In this document: positions 1-13,385 of the stretch, piece after piece
How positions within the stretch are numbered: position 1 is the first letter of the stretch
Layout: each line of letters begins with the position of its first letter
Assembly: GCA_003024785.1 (NCBI GenBank)
Contig: PUQB01000156.1
Coordinates: 424,816-488,815 of the forward strand
Origin: Selaginella tamariscina
Taxonomy: Eukaryota; Streptophyta; Lycopodiopsida; Selaginellales; Selaginellaceae
DNA length: 64,000 nucleotides
Direction of reading: 5' to 3'
The notes under the pieces: model-generated
The model's input: only the letters and a program-made list of their open reading frames with translations
Told to the model about the DNA's origin: nothing
Databases searched by the model: none
Translations under genes and position numbers: made by a program

Positions 1-17
1 AGAGATGACATACATAC

Positions 18-227
18 CATGATATCGCAGTCGTGAAATGCGAGCCGAAGCAATGCAGCGCCTGCAGTTGGGTCCTGGGAGAGAAGATTCATAAGCGTCT
101 GTCTAACAATGTTTTCTGCGTTTGGGCAGCTAGAATCGTAGAAACCCATATTCAACGACAAAGAATTCACAGCCCCACAAGCAAACAAAGCCCAGGAAAC
201 GAAAATGTACTCAAGGAAGAGTGCCAT
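18..227 (-). CDS. Class III peroxidase, first exon (partial)
   Basis: This is the first exon of a secreted haem peroxidase of class III (phenol plus H2O2 oxidoreduction in the apoplast or vacuole). Translating the minus strand from the ATG at 227 gives 70 residues. A hydrophobic signal peptide (about residues 1-22) is followed by GFYDSSCPNAENIVRQ and then RLAFHDCDIM. The first contains the first conserved cysteine; the second contains the distal catalytic Arg and His and a conserved Cys. The exon ends at a clean GT donor (17-16), close to the classical first-intron position of the family, just before the GCD motif. The rest of the gene lies left of the window. The usual FVN or FVQ after the HDC is DIM here. 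It is transcribed divergently from the locus starting at 476, and a telo-box-rich spacer lies between them. Confidence 0.85.
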
Positions 228-377
228 GGCTGTGCACAGAGAGTACTCTTGTTGCTGCGCGGCATACTTGGGGGAATTGGAAACTTAAGAGGCATACTGC
301 TGCCGTTGAACCTCCGATTCTTCTCACCGGCTGATTTAACTCCCAACGAACACTCCCGTCCCGCCATATCTATCTTG

Positions 378-468
378 CCCTAAACCATAAACCCTGGGAT
401 ATCCCTCGAGAATATTCTAAGATACCGTAACCCTGCATTTTAGGGCAATTTCAGGATTTAGGGTTTTT
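378..468. promoter_or_regulatory. Telo-box motifs in divergent promoter
   Basis: The spacer between the peroxidase and the gene at 476 holds CCCTAAACCATAAACCCT (about 378-395), TAACCCTG (about 427-434) and TTAGGGTTTTT just before the ATG at 476. AAACCCTA motifs (telo-boxes) are common near transcription starts of plant genes, especially housekeeping ones. Their function here is inferred from position only. Confidence 0.5.
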
Positions 469-475
469 AAAAAGG

Positions 476-3121
<2,646 letters not shown>

Positions 3122-4182
3122 AGGCCGACCCGGTTTGAAAAAGACTAAAGGTGGAAAATGAACACTATAAGGTGAGACTTTTTATTTATTTATTTATTTT
3201 TAATTTTATTTTTACCTAATGATTTTGACTGTTGCTCTAGACACGCTATATTCTCATTGGAGCGTTGAGATTTGTAGAGATACAGGGAGAATAAGTGTAT
3301 TTGTTTTACACACACGTGTGTATGTGTGTATAAAGTTTTAATCGGATATACATGTCAATATATGTATATACGTACAGGATATATGCATACTACACAGATG
3401 CCATTATAATATATAAAATTCATTAAGTGTTTTATGTAATTTTTATATAAACTTGCCGTTTGTGTACGCAAACTTGTGTTTTTATCACTTACGTCTGTCA
3501 ACGTATCTTTCAGTACTACATAGGATTAATTTTATTAATTTAAAGTTAATTAATAGCTAGTAATTAATATATTAATATATTAATATTCTTACTTTTCTCT
3601 TTGATTTTGACAAGTTTTAAGAAGAAGACAACGTTTTTCAGTTCGCCGTAGCGTGGTGCTTTGCATGGGGGACCGTTGCTATGATTGGAACAGTTGCACC
3701 TGCAGTCTATACTAAAACGTGAGTGGATGTACTTTTATATGTACACACCCACACACACATGCACACACGCGCATATACAGTTATGTATCATATCACTATA
3801 TTTTGAATGTTTTATCACTTTGTCCATTGGTATAGTACAAGAATAGGGGTAGAGAGAGAGAGAGAGAGAGAGACTTATGTGGTATCTGTCTACTAGCTGA
3901 TGAAAGATATATGGTTATCTTTCATTGTACAGTATATTTTGTATGTTTAGTTTCATATCCATATATAAAGATTACACGACACACACTCACACATACGCAT
4001 ACAGTTACATATTATTATTTTAACTTTCCATGCATAGCCGTAGTTATAGGTGGTGCACAATTATGAACTGTGTTGATTGGAGATGCTATTACAACGAGAG
4101 CGAAAGTTAGTTATTTTTTATTATAATATATTGTTTTATTTCTTACGTATAGTAAAAAGCTTGATAGAAACACTTGCAACAA

Positions 4183-4216
<34 letters not shown>

Positions 4217-5019
4217 GTATTCACACACGCACGCACGCACACACACGTAAGTTAAAATCTTGTACAAGCATTGATTGAAACAGTTGTAGTTTTCTTGTCT
4301 CGATCATGGTTTATATATAAATATATATCGTGTACCGTAATTATCAAATTGTGGTCTTTATATTTATAATACATTATACTAAATAAATTTAAATAAAATA
4401 TTTATTTGTATGAGTTTTTAATAAAACGGTTTTAGTTTATACTATTAACAGAGTTTCCAAGATGGGTCAGGGATCGTATTCAAGTGGATGATGTGAAACT
4501 AAAATACGTAAAATTTACAACATGTTAAGAATCTCCTTCCTGACAGTTTTTGTGCATAACCCAAGCTTTCGTTTTTGAAAGACACACATGCAGGTATTCA
4601 GAAACCAGACCTTTATATTAATTATACTAAATTATTTAAATTAGTATATTATAATTAACTGTAATCTAATAAGTTTATAAAACTCTGAGTTATATTATTA
4701 TGTATGCATTTTAAGCAATTATTTAATTAAACTAATTAATATTTTATATAATGAGAATATGAATATTAAATGTGGATATAGAACAGAAGCAGAAGCAGTA
4801 TATGCATGCAGAGAAATTTCTGGTCTGTAACAAATCAAAATCAATTGAACAGCGAGGTTTGGAAAAGGATGTTTAAATTTAAATAATACAGAATATATTG
4901 TTATATACAGACACAAATCCTGGCCATTAGATTGACAGCTAAATCTTTGCCGACACAGATCCAATCGACATCTCCCACGTGTATCATTTTCAAGCCCTAA
5001 TTTATCCCTTTTATTTTAG

Positions 5020-5053
5020 CCCTAACCCTCTTTAACCCTTAACCCTAGGGTTT
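5020..5053. promoter_or_regulatory. Telo-box cluster with AACCCTAGGGTT palindrome
   Basis: CCCTAACCCT is followed by AACCCTT and then the perfect palindrome AACCCTAGGGTT (5041-5052), that is, two telo-boxes in opposite directions. The nearest clear gene start is 2 kb away, so this may be the promoter of an unrecognised transcript or an interstitial telomere-type remnant. Confidence 0.4.
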
Positions 5054-6778
5054 ACATTTTTTAAAAATATTTTTCAGTTTTGAAAAGATGTCTGCAGTAC
5101 TTACACTTGATAATCATCTAACAGTTTCTGCATAAATATATAAAATATTGTTAATTTATTTTATTATAATTTGAAAGCTATATACATGATTTTCCAACAA
5201 ACTATCGTCAATCAAAACCTACTGCAGTTGATCAGTCGTGACAAGAAATAGACCCAAGCCGCATTTACACGGGCGTATTAGGACCTTAATTACGCTATTT
5301 AAACCCTTGTTTTTTATATGGTACTATACAAAAATCGGCATATTATGTAACCTTATATATGTCATGGTGACAACATGAAGGAACACTTCAAAGAGGATAT
5401 CTACATATGTCAATTTCTCAATAAGATATATATTGACAAAAAGAATATATAAATGCATATAAAAAGACAAGGTAGAGAACATACAAAGAAAATGTTACGT
5501 GTTTGACTTTTTAGTAGGTTTTGATAGTCAATATTGTCATTTTTTTCAAAAGCGTCGATAGAGATTGTATATATAATAGTTATAAGAATTATAATATTTC
5601 TAAATAATCAATAATAGGGTATTTAAATAATAATTACTAAATAATTAAGTCAATTAAGATGTGTAGGTGTGTAACAGTTATTACTTGATGTGGTCAACCT
5701 GTTGAAACATTCGATATCTAGTTGACCATTGACCAGCAGCGGTTGATTCAAACACTCCCGGCAGATCCCATTGAAGACTTGTACGCCGCCAATAAGTAAA
5801 TAAATATACATATTTAAATAATTAAGTTATGCACCAACATGTTTTCAAGTCGGCATGCAGGTTTTCTAGAAGAAGAACTGCATATTATTAGTGTTAAACT
5901 CATAACATTATATCTTTGACTTGTTACTTACAGAACCGATTGGTGTAGTGAGCTTTCAATGGTGGTTGTTATGTCTCACTAAGACAGTGATACACACACA
6001 CACGTGTACATGTGTATCGCATATATACACCTGGACTGCAACTTATGCGGCCTGATGTTTGCAAACAACTAGTGAATTATGTATATTAATATATAATAGA
6101 TACACACTGTTGCATACCCGCGTCCGAAGGAAGAATATTTTAAGTTGTTGAAGTTGGTGTATATGTTAAGTTTGAAAACTATTAATTAACGGAATTGTTG
6201 GTGTTATATGAAACTTGAGCTACCAAGTGAGTTGCGTATGACGTTAGCCCTAAGTCAACTTAGGGAACAGTTTAGGGTTAATTAGAGAGCAAACCAACCA
6301 TACCAATACTAGTTATTAATTATTAATATTTTATATAATATATGTTCTCCGTGATTCTGGACTGCAAACCAAATATATTAAGATGCGGCGGATATTCTGG
6401 AGTGGAAGACAACTTGATAGATTGCCTGTGCAGAAGGCTATTAATCATTTGCATTTTGATAAAGAGGTTGACGATTTCTTAAACTTAATTTATATGTTGA
6501 CTTGTTTATAACTAAATACTTGTATTTTATTTGTTAAACTCCCGACAATGGTAAACACCTTATACATTAATATATTATGGTTGGTGATCAGTTTTCTACG
6601 GCATATACGGAGGAATATTCAGTGAGATTATTAATAACTGTGTCTTAGCGGGTGGGATTAAAGCGTGATTAATGCAAGAGGATTAGTTGAAACGATGTAC
6701 GACACATGAGGAAAGGATGTCGTTGAAAACGAAGGGTAGGTTAGGTCGGTACGGATTAAATGCTTAACCGCGTCCGTA

Positions 6779-6795
6779 CTAAACCCTAAACCCTC
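6779..6795 (+). promoter_or_regulatory. Telo-box tandem upstream of the MYB gene
   Basis: CTAAACCCTAAACCCTC lies about 290 bases upstream of the MYB start codon, a usual position for plant telo-boxes relative to the transcription start. A regulatory role is inferred. Confidence 0.45.
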
Positions 6796-7083
6796 GCCGT
6801 TGAATGGGGAAACGGCCAGATCCGACGTCACACAGGGGAAGAAATCTCCACCGTTGCGTCACTAGACACGTAAGTATATTCCCCTCGTGTTTTGATTAGC
6901 ATTAATCCTGTTGATTAGTTGCTTCGGTTTATGCATGGGGTTATTACGGGACTTCCTATATAACAATGCGGTCAATTGCGTGCTCCCGAGATGAACAAGT
7001 GTGTTAGATAATCCTTCTCTGAAGAAAGAAATAGTTTGTTTTTTCTCAATAGAATTCTCCAAATGAGCAGCTGAGGAATCGAA

Positions 7084-8149
7084 ATGTGCTTGAGCTCCAG
7101 GATGAGAGCCCTCTTATCCCTCAGAAATCCCCAGAATCCCATAATGAATCTGTATCAGAATCCCATGAATCCCATGAATCTCAAGCTCTCAGAAGACGAG
7201 GATGAATCCACAAACGAGACGGGAGAGTCACCGAGCAGTCTGAGTAACCATGAAAATGGAGCACAGTCGAAACACTGTCCGAGAGGTCACTGGCGTCCAG
7301 CAGAAGACGAGAAGCTCCGTGAGCTTGTCTCTCTTCACGGTCCACAGAACTGGAACATGATCGCCGAGAAGCTCCATGGCCGATCAGGTAAGAGAGAGAG
7401 AGAGAGAGTAGCTGCTGCCCATCAGCTCCAATTCATAAAATACTTCCTTCAGGAAAGAGCTGCAGATTAAGATGGTTCAATCAGCTCGATCCCAGAATAA
7501 ACAGGCAGCCATTCAGCGAGGAAGAAGAGGAGCGCCTCCTTGCAGCACACAGGTTCCACGGTAACAAGTGGGCGATGATAGCGAGGCTGTTCCCGGGAAG
7601 AACAGACAATGCGGTGAAGAACCACTGGCACGTCGTCATGGCTAGGAAGTACCGCGAGAGGACACGGCGTTCCTCGACCAATCCCTCACTGAGGAATGAA
7701 GAACAGACTGAACTGAGAGGTACCAAGCGAACACTGGAAGAACTAAGCGGGTTTCAACATATTCATCCCCAACAATCCCATTTCCCCTTGTTCTTCCCGG
7801 ATTCATCCGCAGGTAACGTAAACTCGTCTGGATTGCTGGAAACGCATGAAAATATATTGATTTCTATGCAGCGACCGCGCCGAGTGGGATGAAGGTCTGT
7901 ACATCTTCCCCGTTTATGGAAGAACTGCAGAGATATTCCTGCAGTACAACGAGTAGCACCACGGATTTCACTACGTGCAGCGAGCAAGTCTCACATAAGA
8001 GGCAGAATTGCTTCAGAAGGCTTGTGGACAAGGAGAAACTGACGGTCTCAGATGGGGTCTCGTGTACGAGCGTGGATCAATCCAACGATGAACAGCTTGA
8101 ACACAAGAATGCTGTCCAGTTTATAGATTTCCTAGGTGTTGGTGCTTGA
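7084..8149 (+). CDS. R2R3-MYB transcription factor, MYB52/105/117 type
   Basis: This is a nuclear DNA-binding transcription factor. Exons 7084-7387, 7453-7812 and 7872-8149 join in frame to 313 residues, with introns of 65 and 59 nt and GT-AG ends. After an acidic Asn/Pro-rich N-terminus, R2 (about residues 66-116) opens with [16 protein letters not shown] and ends in [17 protein letters not shown] across intron 1. R3 (about 117-167) has [30 protein letters not shown] and HWHVVMARK. The first R3 aromatic is Phe instead of Trp, as usual in plants. The RGHW start, the [11 protein letters not shown] linker and the C-terminal FIDFLGVGA fit the subgroup with Arabidopsis MYB52/54/105/117, which acts in organ boundary formation and wall development. 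Several upstream in-frame ATGs exist; 7084 is the first in the open frame. No frame damage is seen. Confidence 0.9.
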
Positions 8150-8740
8150 GAAAAACCTCTGGTTTAACTGTTAACCAACAAGGTTTAGCCTCTTAAGCAT
8201 GTTCTTAATAGAAGAACATTCTCATGTGCGTCTGTGGAGCGTAGATACATGTCGGATATATAAGTATATCATAAGTGAGTTTATGTTATCCAGTTTCCAT
8301 GTAATGTGGGAACTTATATTTACATAACTGACAGTCAAACAAGTATAATATTAATAGCCCACATACTAATATTGTATATTAGGCTGATTTCCTTAATTGA
8401 GTAGTCAGTAAGTCAACATTATCGATTCTATTTACATAAGTATTTCCATACACCCAAGAGCAGCACACATAAACAAAGACATGTACATGCATATGCATGT
8501 ACACATACACACACACACACGAACACATACGCATATGCTAACAAGAGCGTTTAGTTAACAGCGTTTAAAATCAATCTCTATCTTGGATTCTATACCAGTA
8601 AGACTATGAATATGAAGCTTTCTTCACATCATATTGTTCCCTTAAACAATCGTGTGACATTAACTTTTAGCCCCTGTAATAATCAAACACACTGTCTGAT
8701 TCTATAAACAGTTAACATTTAATATATATGAAAATCTATC

Positions 8741-8771
<31 letters not shown>

Positions 8772-9134
8772 ATTCAACTTACACATGTTCGACTTTGTGC
8801 TGTCTGTGCTGTCCCGTGTCCGTGTCGTGTGTTATAACAAGCAGCCTGTAATGATGACGAAAACGCCTTGACTGCCCGTCAGCAAGTGTTCTGACCGCCT
8901 TGACTGCCATTTCCCCTGCTGTTACAGTTCAACACCCTTTTACGTTACACATCTCTCACAGATATGTGTGTGTATCTTTCCTTTTGTTTTTTTCCTTATA
9001 ATATATACATTAATAACTATATATTATTAACTTACATTTTATTTGGATTCTATATGCAGGCCCTGTGCAAAAATCAAGTAGAAAACAAAACCACCTTTAG
9101 ACAGCAACGGTAAAAGAATAAATATTTTATTTAG

Positions 9135-9167
<33 letters not shown>

Positions 9168-10335
9168 TATATGGACAGTACCGTTTTAGTGCAGAAGAGG
9201 CTGGCTATTGTGTAGTTTAGAAATTTGCAGTGGTGCATTTATGGTTATAGATTCCAAGGATCCTGTGCTTCATCATAGGGAATATGTTATTAAACCACCT
9301 GCTCCCTGCAAAACAGTTTAAAACACGCCTAATTACCCTTGATTACCCTTAGCCTTAACAACCCTTTTCTCAAGCGTTACAATGCTTAACTTCATGAAAA
9401 GCTTTGAATGTTCCTTAATAAACACATGACTAATGAAAATATGATACATAAAATTCTTTACAAATATGAAGCTGGTGTTCTCTCTATATAAATCTCCACA
9501 TTCTTCATTTTCATAACATAGTTTCCTATCCGTGTGTGTGTGTGTTACATCACATACCAAGTCTGTGGAGTCAACTTTTACTCTCACTGCTTGCCCTTAA
9601 CTGTCCTTAGTCAACCTTGAAACCGTACTTAACTGCCCTTTAATGTTAGATTAATGCCTACTTACCCGTAAATGAGGAAACCTTGTATAAACCTTCTGCA
9701 CAAAATACGTAAGTAATACATTGAAAGTTTATTAGATTAAGTAAGAAAAAATGTGTTAGTTACGAAGTGAAATATAGTGATTAGTTTCGTGAAGACCATG
9801 ACTTCGAAGTCAGATAACCTAGTAAAGAAACACTATAGTGTCGGGGGACACTTAATACGATGAAAGCAACAAGTTAGTAAACAAAATAGACTATATACAT
9901 GTCTCTGTCTGCCTGCCTAAACACCGAACAAGCACGTAAATAGACTAGTGTAATTACACATGGATGTTGTGCGTGTGTATTTATATCGCCTAAAAAACGA
10001 ATACAAGCACGCCGTATACTTTGTATTAACACATTACTGACGAGAGAGAGAGAGTAGCATGCTAATTAGTCACTACGAGTCAAACATTAGAAATACAAAA
10101 CAGAAGATAACATTATACATTCCCAAACTGACACTTACATATAGCATAAGTAATATGTGCGTGCGTGCGTGTCTGTTGAATCGGTTTAGCAATATATTAA
10201 TTCATTTATAACAGTAGTAATGAGACATACATGATATGAAATAAAATTGGAGCAATAATTTAATAGTTCATTAACAGTAAAACTAGTATTACATACACGA
10301 ATTAAGTTAAATGCTAGTTAATAAATACTCCCCTG
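8150..10335. other. Intergenic, no gene seen
   Basis: This AT-rich spacer lies between the 3' ends of the convergent MYB and ARGONAUTE genes. It contains GT and TA microsatellites (about 8505-8520, 8752-8770, 9146-9167, 9533-9544) and scattered CCCTTA-type motifs at 9335-9365 and 9590-9645. No splice-bounded coding signal was found. Confidence 0.6.
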
Positions 10336-13300
10336 TTAGCAGTAGAACATGACCTTCTTAACCTTGTCCTTGAGTGCAGGTAGCGGCCTGATGGAGCCGT
10401 CCGTGCGGGTAGATCGGGGAGCCAAGGTCCTGTTTACGGATCCGGCCTCGGATGCGTCTGGTTCCATGTAAAATCTCGCTCTAAACGCTGCTAAATGAGC
10501 ATAATAAGCAGGGGGCACTGTCAAAAAGTTAAATGTCAGTTATAAAACAATATACAAAGTGTACTCTCATATAACACTTTGTGTGTGTGCGCGCGCGGGC
10601 GTTAAGTAGAGCTACGTACGCATATAAAGACATGTCTCCTGTGTAACTGCGTGTAGAAATGACTATTTTCAACTGACAATACTAATAGCAATTATATATC
10701 GTTTACAAATACATCCGTAGATAGTGCTGGGGATATTTCCAGACATAACATAAACCTTGCTGTTAAGTATACATGTTCCTAGTGGATTGTTAATATTCAC
10801 ATACTAGAATAGTACCTATTGAGACAGAACGTGTACAACGAGCGTAAGTATAGCAGAGGCTGTTGGTGAGAGACTGTAACCCATCTGCTGTGAATTTGTT
10901 TTCGTCCCAAAGTACGTGATAATGTGCCGGCCTACTTGTTCCCTGTATTAAGAAATAGTTTTAAGCATGTTTAACTAGAATATAATTTGAATATATATGC
11001 ATAACTGTGTGCATGCACCGCGCACTATATATTACCTGGATCCCAGCGTGACTACAAAGGTAAAAATCAAATTCCGTTGGATGGCAGATTTTCGAATCCA
11101 CCACAGTTCCTGTTAAGGAAACACATTTATAACAGCAATTCCTAAATAAAAGTGCCTTATGTGTGCATACATACATACATAGACACACACACACACATCA
11201 CATATGAATAGGATATGGTTATGTATTGGAATTAGGAGGGATCGGCGCGCCGGGTCGCCCCGCCGGCGCCGCTTAATTTAGACGTTAAACAAAGTATTCG
11301 ACTTAGGTAGTTCGCTTGTCGTGGTAAGTTTTACATGTGAATGTACTGATACACTACTGTAGTAATAAAACATAATCTCATACCTGGAAGGATGTTGCCA
11401 CTTTTATCAGTGCTGCTTTTGTCATCATGGTCGTTTGCAAACAGCCTTGTATGGTGTCGTTTTTGAACAACCACAAATGTCACAAGGGGTTGATAGTTCG
11501 GCTCAAGAGAAGCACAGGCCTGTAACAAGTTAATTAGAGAAAATACATGATATATTAAAATCATCATATGTACACTTCCATATCTTATTCTCAATAAAAG
11601 CAGAAGTTTTGTATATACATACCTTTCGTATTGCATCCAGTTCATGGAGTAAAACTTGGTAGAATTGCCCCTCGCTCACACCATCCCTGGATAAGCTTAA
11701 GATTAGTTGCATACACTAACATAAACACACAAGCATACGTAGTACAAGAACATATATTGAAAGCTATAATCATACTGTTGACGAATGCGAAAATAAACTT
11801 AATACCAACCATTATTCTTTAATGTAATAGATTGTTTACCTGTAGAAGATTATTCTCCCTGGCTTGTAACCTGTAGCAACTCTGAAAGAAATCAACAGCT
11901 CCCTGAAATCACAAAAATCGCACTTTTACACCCTTAATGGATCACTATTACTAGAGATTATAGAACATTTTTATTATCATGCCATCGTAGTATATATCAC
12001 GGTAATTTATACCTGATCATGCCACCAGTCATTGTGCCTTTCTGGGGATCCACCCATGTCTTAAACAGGTCCTGAATTAATTCTTGACGATGTGCTTGAG
12101 CACATACAAGGCCGGCATACTTAGTAACTTCAGGCCAATCCTGAGAAGCCACCACCTAGAAAAACATGCAATGATTTTAGCACGACTCCCGTCTCTCTCT
12201 CTCTCTCAATGTACCGCTGCAATGGAGGGACTAGAATCTTCTCCAGGATGAGGATGTGTAACATCTGCGCCAAATATGATCGTTGGTGTTTCACTTACTA
12301 ACGGAAGCCTTCTTGATATCGCATCAACCAGCACAGTATTTGTTCCACCAACCTGTTCATACATGCCGTTTCTACCAACAATTATATATGTTCACGTAAT
12401 CGTACTGATATAATATTTTGCATATAAACATGTAGCTCTGTATGTATGAAAAGGTGTGTTGAAAGTGCATAAATGAAAAAAAAACACTGATTCATGCTTA
12501 CCTTCACATTTATCTTTAGAGCAACATTAGCCAAGTACTGTTTTCCACGCTTGAAAACGTGTTTTGTCAGACAGCATTGCGAAACCAATCCCAAATCCGT
12601 CTCGCAAATTCGTTTCAAATCACCTACATTAATATGCCGTTATACATGCAAATATACATGTATATAATATATCTATGTATGTTTAAACACTATATAACAT
12701 GTATCTATGTATCTGTTTCTCGTATGTATGGATTTTAGTACCGTATAAAGATCCGTTGTTGTCCGGCAGAATGGCAATTAATAGCTCCAACTCTTTTCCT
12801 TTGATTTTGCTTTGAACTTCGCGATAAACAGTTTTCAAAGCACGCTCAACTTGGTCTGGACGCGCAACGTGAATTGGAACAACCGGTTCCAAAGCAAATG
12901 CCTGGAAAAAAAATTACTTTGCGCATATTTTGTCATGATCGTATGGGTTGTGTGCGTGTGTATGCATTTTATTATAAACAATCATATATATACTTAGGTC
13001 AACGCACCATGCCAGAAACCACACACATGTGAGCCAACTCGTGACAAAAGCTACGAGCTATGTTGTCTTGAACATTCCTTGAGAAGTTAATGCATGCCCA
13101 ATAATCACCTTTCTCCATCAACCATTTTCTGCGAAGATAAGAATAATAATACAGTCAATCATGCAAAGACAGTTACAATTCCATAAAAGGTATCATCACA
13201 CACACACACACACACACACATGTATTCACTAAGCTGATAGCCTTTACCTTGTTCATCATGTTCCAGGTTCCATCTTGCGGCAAACAGTCTTTCTCCCTTC

Positions 13301-13340
13301 CGGTTTCATGGTATTTCAACTGCACACAAGGTGATTCAGA

Positions 13341-13385
<45 letters not shown>

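Larger units (their letters stand above)
3122..7083. other. AT-rich spacer with unassigned exon-like pieces
   Basis: No complete gene was found. Four short stretches look like plus-strand exons because they are GC-balanced, open and next to splice-like sites. They are about 3645-3720 (FAVAWCFAWGTVAMIG and on, probably a membrane helix, followed by gtgagt), about 4038-4110 (a hydrophobic piece then GDAITTRAK, with one stop), about 5731-5797 (RLIQTLPADPIEDLYAANK, then gtaaat) and about 6382-6467 (RRIFWSGRQLDRLPVQKAIN and on). They may belong to one decayed membrane-protein gene. I do not recognise the family. The rest is AT-rich, with GT and TA microsatellites. Confidence 0.3.

Noticed and set aside
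33..383. Open frame of 116 codons on the plus strand.
   Set aside because: It overlaps the class III peroxidase exon, whose catalytic motifs fix the coding strand as minus.
13008..13128. Programmed ribosomal frameshifting in AGO1.
   Set aside because: No slippery heptamer or downstream structure stands out, AGO1 is not known to use it, and similar slips occur in many unrelated genes nearby.
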